The notes under the pieces are model-generated. The model was not told the origin of the DNA, did not search any database, and saw nothing but the letters and a program-made list of their open reading frames with translations. Of a DNA stretch of 64,000 nt, positions 16,893-26,297 are shown one piece after another; within the stretch, counting starts at the first letter, position 1, and each line of letters starts with the position of its first letter. The position numbers were made by a program, and so were the translations under genes. Source of the stretch: Bacteroidales bacterium (lineage in GTDB: Bacteria > Bacteroidota > Bacteroidia > Bacteroidales > UBA932); contig JAFVWT010000012.1 in NCBI GenBank assembly GCA_017501525.1, forward strand, positions 39,210 through 103,209, given 5' to 3'.

Positions 16893-17340
16893 GACTTTAC
16901 AGGGGTTTATGGAATTAACCCGATTCAGGTTACGTTCCACGTCATACCCGGACCGACCGGGTATCTCTTTCCATTAAGGTCGGTAATAACGTAGGAGCGC
17001 AGCGACTAAAGTCCCCTTAAAAAGGGGGTTTGGGGGTTGTAAAAGAGAAGGAAGCGGCAATATAGCCGCGACCCTTCGAAAAGCCAAACACCACGGCCCT
17101 CCATTCAAACCACTGCCTCCAAGGTAAAACCACCACCCTCCCGTCAACCAGATACCTAAAGAAAATTGAATCGCTATAGGTTTGAATTTTGTGATTAAGA
17201 GATCCCTGAGAACCCCGAGATCCCCGATCGAGTCGAGGATGACGTATAGTTGAGGATGAGGTATAGGAGCATAGGGAGAGTAACGATGGTGATTTATAGT
17301 AAGTAAATCTGAGATCTGGAAATCTTCCGGTTTTTCAGAA
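16893..17340. repeat. Repeat-rich intergenic spacer with REP-like hairpins
   Basis: No gene seen. It holds at least two hairpins of a dispersed family. One is at 16941-16966 (ATACCCGG pairing with CCGGGTAT). The other is at 17217-17244 (GAGATCCCCGAT ... GAGGATGACG). A third hairpin, CCCCTT-AAA-AAGGGG near 17012, is of a different type. The remainder looks like decayed repeat sequence. Confidence 0.6.
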
Positions 17341-17344
17341 ATTT

Positions 17345-17386
17345 AAAGCCTCGAAATTCTTTAATCTTAAGAATTTCGAGGCTTTT
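17345..17386 (-). terminator. Strong terminator downstream of dnaE
   Basis: AAGCCTCGAAATTCTT pairs perfectly with AAGAATTTCGAGGCTT around a short loop, 20 nt after the dnaE stop. T-runs on both sides mean it could act in both directions. Confidence 0.85.
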
Positions 17387-17406
17387 ATTCTTAAAATGGA
17401 GTCTCC

Positions 17407-20400
17407 TTAGATAGTTGTTTTATCAATCTGGTATCTTAATCCACGCTCTTCGAGGTAGTTGATAATGTCGTCGTGTACCGTTATGGAGTGTTTGACTGAT
17501 ACAAATTCTGTGCTGATGCGATTTTTGCTATCAATGATGTTGAAGGTGAGTCTTGATTTTCCTTTGTGCTTGTGGATGACTTTTTTAAACTCTTTTCTGA
17601 ACTTCTCGCTGAGAATTTCTACTGGTATGTGAACTATAAGTTCTTTTATATATGTCTCACGGGCATTGTCCAGCAGTGCCATACCCTCTATTTTCTGTCC
17701 GTATGATGTTATCATCAGAGGTGCATCTTTCTCTTCGGATTTCTTATATCTGGGGTATAGATGGACTTTCATCATTATATATTTATGAGGTTGGAGATAT
17801 CCCATAAATGCCTCATAATCTTTATCGAATAGCATAAATGATGAATCTGTATTAAAATCCTCGAGGGTAAATTTGCAGAACACACCTTTTCCATTGGATT
17901 TGGGTTTTACCTCTACCGCTTTAACTAATCCCGCTATTGTAAAGTTGTCTTTACATATCTCTTTGGTTTTGTTGGGGGTCATATTTGCCTTTTCTATGTA
18001 CTCTTGCCATTGGGAGAGGCTCATTGATGTAAAATTCTCTATTTCAAATCGGAATTTGTCCAAAGGGTGGGATGAGAGGTAAACCCCGACGAGTTCTCTC
18101 TCTTTTTTTAGAATCTCCAGTTCGTCGAGTTGTGGTAGTACAGGTATAGCGGGTCTGACTGTCTCCACCATTAGGCCATCTCCAAATAGTGAGTCTTTGA
18201 GTGATTCGCTACTTTTTTGATATTCAGAGCCATATCGCAGCAGCAGGTCTAAGAATGTCTCCCCTTTTGAGGCTTCCAATGCAAAGGAGCCTCTATTTAC
18301 TTCGGTGAATCTGTCAAATGCTCCTGAATAGATGAGTGATTCCATCCCTTTTTTATTTACGACGGAGGTATTTATTCTCTCAATAAAATTAAATATATCT
18401 GTGAACGGTCCATCATTTTCCCTTACATCTATAATTGAATTGACGGCATTGACTCCTATTCCTTTGATACCCGACATTCCGAAGCGGATATCTCCATCTT
18501 TGTTGACAGTGAATTTTGTAAAACTTTCATTGATGTCGGGGCCGAGTACTTTTACACCGTTTCGGCGGCAGTCATCACTGAATTTTGTGATTTCCTCAAT
18601 GTTGCTGAAGTTATTACTTAGTACTGCAGCCATATATTCTGCCCGATAATGTGCTTTCAGGTATCCTGTCTGGTACCCTACCCAAGCATAGCAGGTTGCG
18701 TGGGATTTGTTGAAAGCATACTCGGCAAAAGCTTTCCAGTCTGTCCAGATTTTATCGAGTTTCTCTTTCGGATACCCATGGGCTGCTCCCCCTTCAAAGA
18801 ATTTTTCTTGTAGTTCGGCCATTACGGAGAGTTGTTTTTTACCCATCGCTTTTCGGAGTTTGTCTGCCATACCTTTTGTGAACCCTGCAAGTTTCTGTGA
18901 CAGAAGCATCACTTGCTCCTGATAGACAGTTACTCCGTAGGTGTCGTGCAGTATCTCCTCCATATCCTCAAGGTCGTATTCTATCTTTTTGCGACCATGT
19001 TTTCTGTCTACAAAGTCCGGAATATACTCCATCGGACCTGGACGATATAGGGCGTTCATCGCAATGAGGTCTTCAAATCGGGAAGGTTGCAGTTCCTGAA
19101 GCCATTTTTGCATTCCCGGTGATTCAAACTGGAAAACCCCGATTGTATCTCCGCGTGAAAATAATTGGTATGTGAGTTCGTCGTCCAGAGGGATGGTATT
19201 CACATCCAGGTCTATCCCTTTTGAGTGCTTTATGATCTCTACGCAGTCTTTAAGAATTGTCAGAGTTTTCAGCCCCAGAAAGTCCATCTTAAGCATTCCT
19301 GCCGACTCGATCAGTGAGCCTTCAAACTGTGATACAAGAATATCTTTTCCTGTCTCCTTGTCTTTAGCTGTACTGAGGGGGATGTAGTTTGTCAGGTCAT
19401 CGCGGCCAATAATAGTGGCACAAGCGTGTACCCCTGTGTTTCGGACTGTTCCCTCAAGTTTTGTGGCAAATTCCAATGTCTGAGCCACTAACTCGTCTTT
19501 CATTGCCTCTTTGAATTCGGGCAGTTTCTCCATACAGAGAGCTACGGTAGGGTCTACCTCTTTCTCCTCTTGTATTGTCTTCTTTTGTCCGGGGTTGTCG
19601 GGGTCATCTATCTCCTTGTTTACCATTGCAGTCACCTTTTTGGGGATAGATTTTGAAAGGTAGTCTGTAGTTTCAAGGCTCAATGTCTGTATTCGTCCGA
19701 CATCTTTAATGACACTCTTTGTGGCCATTGTGCCAAAAGTGATGACATGTGAGACGTGGTCTTTTCCATATTTGTCCTCTACATACTTGAATACTTTATA
19801 CCGACCTTCATCGTCAAAGTCAATATCTATATCAGGCATTGAGATACGGTCAGGGTTGAGGAAACGCTCAAACAGCAAATCGTACTTGATGGGGTCTATA
19901 TTGGTGATAGTCAAACAGTATGCTACTGCGCTTCCCGCTGCTGAACCTCTACCGGGACCGACCCATACACCCATTTTTCGGGCAGCTTGTATAAAATCTT
20001 GAACGATAAGGAAGTAGTCGGGGAATCCCATTTTCTTTATCGTCTCCAATTCAAAGTCTATCCTCTCACGATGTCCTTGTGGTATATCTTCCCCATATCT
20101 TTTTTTTGCCCCTTCGTATGTAAGGTAGTGGAGATAGTCATTGGAATCTGAGAATCCTTCAGGAAGTGGGAAAATAGGGAGGATGGGGTCGTGATCGAGG
20201 CTTATCTTTTCGATTTTGTCTACTATCTCGAGAGTGTTGGAGATGGTTTCAGGATGGTCTCTGAACAGTTCTGACATCTCCTCAATGCTTTTCAGATACT
20301 CCTGTTGGGTATATCGCATTCTTTTCGGAGAGTTGAATTCACTGTTGGTATTGATGCAGATAAGTCTGTCGTGTGCCGGACCATCCTCTTTTTTTACAAA

Positions 20401-21054
20401 GTGAACGTCGTTGGAAGCAATTACTTTGATGCCGTATTTTTCTGCTATTGAGAATATTGCATTGTTTACAACCTCTTGTTCTTCGTATTGTTTTGTCCCA
20501 ACTTCAGGTATTTCTGAAATATGTCTTTGAACCTCTAAATAATAATCTTCCCCAAACAGTGATCTGTACCATTGTACCAACCTTTCTGCCTCTTCTATAC
20601 TTCCGTTCAATATCGCTTGCGGTACTTCTCCCCCTAAGCAGGCAGAACAGCATATCAGCCCTTCATGATATTTTTCAAGCAATTCGTGGTCGATACGGGG
20701 CTTGTAGTAGAAACCCTCAATATATGCCAATGAGGAGAGTTTGATAAGGTTGTGATATCCTTGCATGTTTTTGGCAAGGAGGATAAGGTGATATGAGCTC
20801 TGGTCCTCGCGCCCATTCCTTTCTGTCCGTTTCCCTTTTGCAACATATACTTCACATCCTACGATAGGTTTAAGGCTGACTTTTAATTTCTTGGCTGTGT
20901 CTATGAACTCTTTTACACCGAACATATTGCCATGGTCGGTGATTGCCAAAGCGGGCTGTCCGTCGGCTTCGGCTCTTTTGAGCAGCTCGGAAATTTTAGA
21001 TTGGCCATCGAGGATGGAGTATTGGGTGTGGACGTGAAGATGGGCAAATGACAT
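17407..21054 (-). CDS. dnaE: DNA polymerase III alpha subunit
   Basis: Replicative DNA polymerase catalytic subunit. 1215 residues, full length. The N-terminal PHP domain begins FAHLHVHTQYSILDG and includes LAITDHGNMFGV. The palm holds the catalytic aspartates 408 and 410 in MPDIDIDFDDEGR, preceded by VGPGRGSAAGSAVAY. Later come the fingers region (FNKSHATCYAWVGYQTGYLK), a helix-hairpin-helix-like stretch, and a C-terminal OB fold (FTIAGLVKAVEVKPKSNGKG). It is the last gene of a likely polyprenyl synthase-U32-dnaE run, 41 nt after the U32 gene. Confidence 0.98.
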   Translation of the reverse strand: MSFAHLHVHTQYSILDGQSKISELLKRAEADGQPALAITDHGNMFGVKEFIDTAKKLKVSLKPIVGCEVYVAKGKRTERNGREDQSSYHLILLAKNMQGYHNLIKLSSLAYIEGFYYKPRIDHELLEKYHEGLICCSACLGGEVPQAILNGSIEEAERLVQWYRSLFGEDYYLEVQRHISEIPEVGTKQYEEQEVVNNAIFSIAEKYGIKVIASNDVHFVKKEDGPAHDRLICINTNSEFNSPKRMRYTQQEYLKSIEEMSELFRDHPETISNTLEIVDKIEKISLDHDPILPIFPLPEGFSDSNDYLHYLTYEGAKKRYGEDIPQGHRERIDFELETIKKMGFPDYFLIVQDFIQAARKMGVWVGPGRGSAAGSAVAYCLTITNIDPIKYDLLFERFLNPDRISMPDIDIDFDDEGRYKVFKYVEDKYGKDHVSHVITFGTMATKSVIKDVGRIQTLSLETTDYLSKSIPKKVTAMVNKEIDDPDNPGQKKTIQEEKEVDPTVALCMEKLPEFKEAMKDELVAQTLEFATKLEGTVRNTGVHACATIIGRDDLTNYIPLSTAKDKETGKDILVSQFEGSLIESAGMLKMDFLGLKTLTILKDCVEIIKHSKGIDLDVNTIPLDDELTYQLFSRGDTIGVFQFESPGMQKWLQELQPSRFEDLIAMNALYRPGPMEYIPDFVDRKHGRKKIEYDLEDMEEILHDTYGVTVYQEQVMLLSQKLAGFTKGMADKLRKAMGKKQLSVMAELQEKFFEGGAAHGYPKEKLDKIWTDWKAFAEYAFNKSHATCYAWVGYQTGYLKAHYRAEYMAAVLSNNFSNIEEITKFSDDCRRNGVKVLGPDINESFTKFTVNKDGDIRFGMSGIKGIGVNAVNSIIDVRENDGPFTDIFNFIERINTSVVNKKGMESLIYSGAFDRFTEVNRGSFALEASKGETFLDLLLRYGSEYQKSSESLKDSLFGDGLMVETVRPAIPVLPQLDELEILKKERELVGVYLSSHPLDKFRFEIENFTSMSLSQWQEYIEKANMTPNKTKEICKDNFTIAGLVKAVEVKPKSNGKGVFCKFTLEDFNTDSSFMLFDKDYEAFMGYLQPHKYIMMKVHLYPRYKKSEEKDAPLMITSYGQKIEGMALLDNARETYIKELIVHIPVEILSEKFRKEFKKVIHKHKGKSRLTFNIIDSKNRISTEFVSVKHSITVHDDIINYLEERGLRYQIDKTTI

Positions 21055-21095
21055 ATTTTAAATGTTTATTTGTTTTGTTGCAAAATCTTGGTTGG

Positions 21096-22337
21096 TTATT
21101 GTTTTACTTTTTCAAACAGATATACTTTGTCGGCTCTTCTGACCCTTTGAGGACATGGAATAGAACAGAATGTACCTTGTGATGCCGTTTGGGTTGTCTG
21201 TAGTTCGACTCTGATCTCTTCCAGATCGGTTTCGACCACTCCCGATGTGGGGCCTATTATCATTATGTGTTGTCCTACTGAAATAGGGGCAGCCTCGACA
21301 AGGATTTCGGCAACTCCTATATTGCTGAAGTAGTTGGTTACTTTTCCGATGTATGTCTTCTTGCGGGTGGCATTGCTTCCATATACTTTTGACCATTCTC
21401 CAAGTCTCGCGCCCTGATAGTATCCGTCCCAAAAACCTCTGTTGAATACCTCTTCGAGTTCTTTTTTGAATTCGCCAGCCCTTTCAGGGGTAAATGTTCC
21501 CTCTTCGAGCAAATCCGCAGCGCGTCTGTATGCTGAAGCAACTTTCTTAACATACTCAGCCCCTCTGGCGCGTCCCTCTATCTTGAAGACCTTGACCCCT
21601 GCATTGAACATTTTATCCATAAATTCTATGGTGCAAAGGTCTTTTGGGGACATTATATATTTGTTGTCCACTTCGAGTTGGCGTCCTGTCTCCATATCTG
21701 TGACTTGGTACCCCCGACGACATATCTGGAAACACGAACCTCTGTTGGCAGAGTGGTTGTATTCGTGAAGACTGAGGTAACATTTGCCAGAGACAGCCAT
21801 ACAGAGTGCTCCATGACAAAACATTTCTATTTCAACGGGGCGACCTGCGGGGCCGCAAATATTTTGTTCGATGATTTGGGTATGAATCTCTTTTACTTGT
21901 TCAAGGGTAAGTTCCCGAGCCAGAACCACTACATCTGCATATTGAGCATAGAATCTGACAGCCTCTATATTGGAAATGTTTGCCTGTGTGGAGATATGTA
22001 CCTCCAGACCTATCTGGCGGGCATATAGTATTACAGATATATCTGAAGCTATGACTGCACTTACACCCGCTTCTTTAGCTGCCATGAGGGTCTGTTTCCC
22101 TTTCTCCAAATCCTCATTGTACATTATGATGTTTAGAGTGAGGTAAGATTTTACGTTGTGCTCTGAGCATATTCGGGTGATTTCAGGTAAATCTTCCATT
22201 GTGAAATTGTTGGCAGAGTGGGAACGCATATTCAGGTTCTCAACGCCGAAGTAGATGGAATTTGCTCCCCCTTGTATTGCTGCCATCAGGGCTTCAAAGT
22301 TCCCTGCAGGGGCCATTATTTCAATATGTTTCTCCAT
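21096..22337 (-). CDS. U32 family protein (YegQ/TrhP-like)
   Basis: 413 residues of the U32 'collagenase-like' family. Characterised bacterial members (TrhP, RlhA) are prephenate-dependent RNA hydroxylation factors rather than proteases. Visible: APAGNFEALMAAIQGGANSIYFG at the start (split as APAGNFEALMAA and GGANSIYFG), the HISTQANISN barrel strand, and a cysteine cluster. The cluster has Cys in MFCHGALCMAVSGKCYLS and in RGSCFQICRR, consistent with an Fe-S site. A C-terminal beta domain follows. I cannot tell whether its target is tRNA or rRNA. It starts 1 nt inside the upstream polyprenyl synthase stop (TAATG). Confidence 0.88.
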   Translation of the reverse strand: MEKHIEIMAPAGNFEALMAAIQGGANSIYFGVENLNMRSHSANNFTMEDLPEITRICSEHNVKSYLTLNIIMYNEDLEKGKQTLMAAKEAGVSAVIASDISVILYARQIGLEVHISTQANISNIEAVRFYAQYADVVVLARELTLEQVKEIHTQIIEQNICGPAGRPVEIEMFCHGALCMAVSGKCYLSLHEYNHSANRGSCFQICRRGYQVTDMETGRQLEVDNKYIMSPKDLCTIEFMDKMFNAGVKVFKIEGRARGAEYVKKVASAYRRAADLLEEGTFTPERAGEFKKELEEVFNRGFWDGYYQGARLGEWSKVYGSNATRKKTYIGKVTNYFSNIGVAEILVEAAPISVGQHIMIIGPTSGVVETDLEEIRVELQTTQTASQGTFCSIPCPQRVRRADKVYLFEKVKQ

Positions 22338-23305
22338 TATTTGTCTCTAAAGGTCATTTTTTTTGCAAATTGGACAAGTTGTTCAAACTGCTCTTCAGGC
22401 AGATTGAGATCTTCTATTTTACCAATAGCCATTTTATAGTATTTATCAATTTCTTTTTCTGCTTTCTCTTTTATGCCCAGTTCGGTATAAATGATTTGGG
22501 CCTCCTTGATTTTCTGTTCGGCTTGTTCCGAGGGCATTGCGACAATTTTCTCCCAGCGCTCTTTGTACTCTCCGGTAGCGGTGTTGTAACATTCGACAAA
22601 AAGCCAGCTTTTTTTATTGTTGGTAATATCTCCACCGATGTTTTTCCCGAAGATTCTGGGATCTCCAAAATTGTCCAGGTAGTCATCAGCTATTTGGAAA
22701 GCGATGCCCAGGAGGTATCCGTAATCGTAAAGCAATTGTGCTTTGTGTTCAGGAGCTCCTGCCAAGATTGCTCCCATTTTGGCACTGCAAGCAATCAGTA
22801 CAGCTGTTTTTAGCCCAATCATTTTGATGTAGTCTTCCATAGGGATTATGGGAATATCTTCAAAATTCATGTCATATTGCTGTCCCTCACATACCTGGGC
22901 AGCTGTTCTGTTGAAAAGTGCAAGTGCCTCTCTGAGATGCTCTGCAGGTGCGTCAGATATGTAGCTGTAGGCTTGTATTGACATTACATCTCCGGAAAGG
23001 ATGGCTATATTGTCGCACCATTTTTTATGTATGGTCTCTTTACCGCGGCGCATATCGGCTTTGTCCATGATATCGTCGTGGATGAGGGTAAAGGTGTGGA
23101 ATATTTCGATAGCTAATGCAGGATTGACAATAGAGGAATCAATTTTATCGCTGAATAGGGAATAAGTGAGAAGGCATAATCTTGGCCTGATTCTTTTTCC
23201 TCCAAGTGTAAAGATGTACTCTATTGGATCATATAATTCTTTTGGATCTCCTCCTAAATTTATTTTGTCTAAACCTTCCTGGAGGTGTTTGTCAATATCA
23301 ACCAT
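22337..23305 (-). CDS. Polyprenyl (isoprenyl) diphosphate synthase
   Basis: 322 residues of the trans-isoprenyl diphosphate synthase family, which elongates allylic diphosphates with IPP for quinone side chains or other isoprenoids. The first aspartate-rich motif is LIHDDIMDKADMRRG, and the second is AFQIADDYLDNFGD. GGKRIRPRLCLLTYSL near the N-terminus binds IPP. Chain length cannot be fixed by eye. A TATCTTTG -7 box lies 28 nt upstream; the stop overlaps the U32 start by one base. Confidence 0.93.
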   Translation of the reverse strand: MVDIDKHLQEGLDKINLGGDPKELYDPIEYIFTLGGKRIRPRLCLLTYSLFSDKIDSSIVNPALAIEIFHTFTLIHDDIMDKADMRRGKETIHKKWCDNIAILSGDVMSIQAYSYISDAPAEHLREALALFNRTAAQVCEGQQYDMNFEDIPIIPMEDYIKMIGLKTAVLIACSAKMGAILAGAPEHKAQLLYDYGYLLGIAFQIADDYLDNFGDPRIFGKNIGGDITNNKKSWLFVECYNTATGEYKERWEKIVAMPSEQAEQKIKEAQIIYTELGIKEKAEKEIDKYYKMAIGKIEDLNLPEEQFEQLVQFAKKMTFRDK

Positions 23306-23332
23306 ACTCTTATTGTTTAATAACCAATCTTA

Positions 23333-23340
23333 CAAAGATA
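23333..23340 (-). promoter_or_regulatory. -7 box of the polyprenyl synthase operon
   Basis: TATCTTTG on the minus strand, a perfect TAnnTTTG match, 28 nt before the ATG. A TTTATAGAAC motif (23374-23392) lies further upstream. Confidence 0.65.
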
Positions 23341-23373
23341 ACCATTTTGAAATATTTTTATTATAAATCACAC

Positions 23374-23777
23374 AAGGGATGTTCTATAAAATTCTCGTTT
23401 TAAATGTAGGACTCCAGAACTTTTGCCTCCTTTATGGCTTTTATAGTAATCTTTTTATCTCTCTTTCATTTTCTGTAACTATTTGTCAATCAAGGTTAAA
23501 TCGTGATCGGATCTCATCCCTGGCCTGGATAAATTGGAGATGCCCGGTCGAGCCAGGCATGACGTAAGACAGGCAAGGGAAGATGAGGCAGGAGACTAAA
23601 TCAATGCATCCCTACCTGAATACTATTAAGTCCTTTGACTTGAATGTTATCAAGTCATCCCCGACCTGATCGGGGATCTAATACATAATTAAAGGTACAG
23701 AGTGGAAAACCAATCCCTCAAAACAATCAAACAAGACCGGCAGGATTAGTCAGAGTCTTTTATAGGACTTTCATAAA
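23374..23777. repeat. Intergenic repeat block bounded by inverted TTTATAG motifs
   Basis: No gene seen. The left edge (23374-23392) reads TTTTATAGAACATCCC on the minus strand; the right edge (23757-23777) reads TTTTATAGGACTTTC on the plus strand. They form an imperfect inverted pair 400 bp apart. Inside lie REP-like hairpins at 23537-23564 (GAGATGCCCGGT ... GGCATGACG) and 23654-23679 (GTCATCCCCGA ... TCGGGGATCT). The layout resembles a decayed non-autonomous element, but target duplication was not identified. Confidence 0.5.
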
Positions 23778-23827
23778 TGCTCTCATGCCCACCCGCAAGA
23801 ATCAAATCAAAACTGTTTGTTTTTCAC

Positions 23828-24817
23828 ATGCTTCTTAGTATTTTTGCAATTGTGGAAAAAATTAAAAAGTCAATAGCGACTGTCGTAAAGCATACGGGCA
23901 GTCATTATATTATTTCGGAGTTGCCACAGTGGGAACTGATACCGGCAGTGGTGCGGGGAAAGTTGAGACTTTCAGGAGGCAGTACCACTAACCCTATTGC
24001 AGTAGGGGATAAGGTGGAGTATTCTGTGGTAACAGATGAATCTGGTATCCCTTGCGGAGAGGCTGTTATTCATTCAGTATTGCCAAGAGACAATTATGTT
24101 ATAAGAAAGTCGACAAATCTTTCAAGGCAATGTCATATCATAGCATCCAATGTCGATTGTGCATATTTGGTGGTGACAATAGATCGCCCTGAGACCAAGT
24201 GGCCTTTTATTGACAGATTTTTAGTGACATGTGCTGCATATCGAGTACCTGTGAAGATTCTCCTTAACAAGATGGACCTATATCGTGATGATGAACTCCT
24301 AATGGAGAAAGTGTCGTTGTTTCACTCGATTTATGAAGATGCTGGTTATCAGGTAATGGATATATCTGTTGTAGAGAATTTCGGTATAGATGAATTGAGG
24401 GAGCAATGCCGTCAAGCCGGTATCTCTCTTTTTTCGGGAGTCTCGGGTGTTGGAAAATCTTCGTTGATAAAATCGCTTGACCCCTCGTTGGAACCAAAGA
24501 TTTCCAATATTTCGGACAAGCATCTGCAGGGAAGGCATACGACTACTTTTTATGAAATATATCCATTGGCGGGTGGAGGTTTTATCATAGATACGCCAGG
24601 TATACGGGGATTTGGCTTGGTTGATTTGGAGCAGGAAGAACTCTCTGCTTATTTCCCTGAAATGCTTAGAGTTGAGGATAATTGCCGTTTCAAGCCTTGT
24701 ACCCATACCCATGAGCCGGGGTGTGCAGTGATAAGAGGTGTTGAGGAGGGCTCGATTTCTCTGGAAAGATATAATTCATACTTGGGAATGCTTGATGAGG
24801 AGAGCAAATACAGATAA
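23828..24817 (+). CDS. rsgA: Ribosome small subunit-dependent GTPase A
   Basis: Circularly permuted GTPase that checks late 30S assembly. Motif order is G4 (LLNKMDL), then G1 (FSGVSGVGKSSLIKSL), then GRHTTTF and G3 (IIDTPGIRGFG). An N-terminal OB fold and a C-terminal zinc site (CRFKPCTHTHEPGC) complete it. The start is uncertain: ATG 23828 gives 329 residues, ATG 23777 adds 17, and a GTG at 23852 would be near leaderless behind a TATTTTTG box (23839-23846). Family-like sequence begins at about IATVVKHTGSHYII. Confidence 0.93.
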   Translation: MLLSIFAIVEKIKKSIATVVKHTGSHYIISELPQWELIPAVVRGKLRLSGGSTTNPIAVGDKVEYSVVTDESGIPCGEAVIHSVLPRDNYVIRKSTNLSRQCHIIASNVDCAYLVVTIDRPETKWPFIDRFLVTCAAYRVPVKILLNKMDLYRDDELLMEKVSLFHSIYEDAGYQVMDISVVENFGIDELREQCRQAGISLFSGVSGVGKSSLIKSLDPSLEPKISNISDKHLQGRHTTTFYEIYPLAGGGFIIDTPGIRGFGLVDLEQEELSAYFPEMLRVEDNCRFKPCTHTHEPGCAVIRGVEEGSISLERYNSYLGMLDEESKYR

Positions 24818-24938
24818 TATTTACAGGACTTTCCTTTAATAATCTGATTACAGGAAGTCTGGACTTGATGGAAGTTGTTGGATTTTAACTCTTTTAATTT
24901 GATTTTTAAAACATAGAGTTTATAGAAGTTTCCTTATG
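24818..24938 (+). repeat. Two TTTATAG-type motifs in the rsgA-MATE spacer
   Basis: 24818-24843 carries TTTACAGGACTTTCC directly after the rsgA stop. 24918-24938 carries TTTATAGAAGTTTCC, preceded by TTTTTAAAACATAGAG, the same flank as copies at 48.8 and 55.6 kb. The second overlaps the MATE start codon. Confidence 0.45.
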
Positions 24939-26231
24939 AACAGACGGATATTGAGGTTGGCAATCCCCAGCATTTTTGCCAATATAACAGTCCCGCTGGT
25001 GGGGATGGTCGATATTGCAATCTCAGGAAGATTAGGTGATGTTGCTGCGATAGGGGCTATTGCAGTTGGTTCTATGCTTTTCGATTTGCTGTATTGGAAT
25101 TTTGGTTTTTTGAGGGTTGGTACCGGTGGCCTTACAGCGCAAGCAATAGGAAGAAGAAGCCTTAAAGATGCAATGAAATATTTTACTCAGGGTATTTCTA
25201 CTGCATTGGTATCGGCATTATTCCTTATTGCGATTCAGTGGATTTTTGTGGAGGGGGCATTCTTATTTATAGATTGTACTCCTGAAGTGGAGACTTTGTC
25301 GCGTAAGTATTTCTTTATAAGGATATGGGCGGCTCCGGCCACATTGTCACTTTTTGTCTTCAAGGGGTGGTTTATAGGAATGCAGAATACAGTCAGTCCG
25401 ATGGCTGTCGATATCTTTGTGAACGTGGTCAATCTTGTAGCAAGTTTTGTATTGGGTCTACATACTCCAATGGGGTTTGCAGGGATTGCTTTGGGGACTG
25501 TAATTGCACAATATTCCGGATTGTTGCTTGCAATGGTGCTAATGGTGCTCTATTATCGGAAGCTGTTCAGATATGTGGATATATGGAATGATATAAAATT
25601 CAAGTACATGAAAACGTTTTATGTACTTAACGTCAATCTTTTTTTCCGCTCGCTCTGTTTTATGTTGATTTACTGCGGTTTTACTTCTATTGCTGCAAAA
25701 TATGGCGATACCGAGTTGGCAGTCAGCTCCATTATAATGAAATTACTGATGCTATATTCCTATTTCCTCGACGGTTTTGCCTATGCGGGTGAGGCTTTGA
25801 CCGGTAAATATATTGGGGCCAGGGATAAGGTTTCTCTTGTGACAGCTGTCAAATATCTTTTTGGATGGACGGCCTTGCTGGTGTTGGTTTCAACTGTGGC
25901 ATATTGGGGAGCCGGAGAGTGGATGATTTCATTGATGACTACTGAGCAGAGTGTGATAGATGCATCTGCCCCGTATCTTATATGGTTGATTCTTATGCCA
26001 TTATTTAGTTGTGCTGCTTTTATGTGGGATGGAATCTATATAGGTGCTACTGCCTCTGTGGCAATAAGAAACTGTATGGTGTGGGCGTGCGTGGCATTCT
26101 ACGTTACCTATTTTGCTTTGAAGGGAGAGCTTGGAATGCAGGCTCTTTACTGTGCCTATTTTGCCCATATATTGGTCAGGGCCATATATATGACTGCTTT
26201 TGCAAAAAAAGAAGTCTTTGCAAAAGTTTAG
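24936..26231 (+). CDS. MATE family efflux transporter (DinF-like)
   Basis: 431 residues with about twelve hydrophobic segments and the two-fold repeat of the multidrug and toxic compound extrusion family, which couple export to Na+ or H+. The N-terminus LRLAIPSIFANITVPLVGMVDIAISGRLG is typical of the DinF branch (seen as IPSIFANITVPLVGMVD and ISGRLGDVAAIGA). The second half starts near FLDGFAYAGEALTGKYIGA. The substrate is not predictable. Its ATG lies at the end of a dispersed TTTATAG motif. Confidence 0.93.
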   Translation: MNRRILRLAIPSIFANITVPLVGMVDIAISGRLGDVAAIGAIAVGSMLFDLLYWNFGFLRVGTGGLTAQAIGRRSLKDAMKYFTQGISTALVSALFLIAIQWIFVEGAFLFIDCTPEVETLSRKYFFIRIWAAPATLSLFVFKGWFIGMQNTVSPMAVDIFVNVVNLVASFVLGLHTPMGFAGIALGTVIAQYSGLLLAMVLMVLYYRKLFRYVDIWNDIKFKYMKTFYVLNVNLFFRSLCFMLIYCGFTSIAAKYGDTELAVSSIIMKLLMLYSYFLDGFAYAGEALTGKYIGARDKVSLVTAVKYLFGWTALLVLVSTVAYWGAGEWMISLMTTEQSVIDASAPYLIWLILMPLFSCAAFMWDGIYIGATASVAIRNCMVWACVAFYVTYFALKGELGMQALYCAYFAHILVRAIYMTAFAKKEVFAKV

Positions 26232-26250
26232 CTGCTCGGTGGGATTCTTA

Positions 26251-26281
26251 TTGTGAAATAAGATGAAAAAAACTATATTTG
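26251..26281 (+). promoter_or_regulatory. Promoter of fbp-rocD-ctlX
   Basis: TTG (26251-26253) and TATATTTG (26274-26281) are 20 nt apart, a good Bacteroidota promoter, 17 nt before the fbp ATG. Confidence 0.7.
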
Positions 26282-26297
26282 TAGGAATCTAAATACA

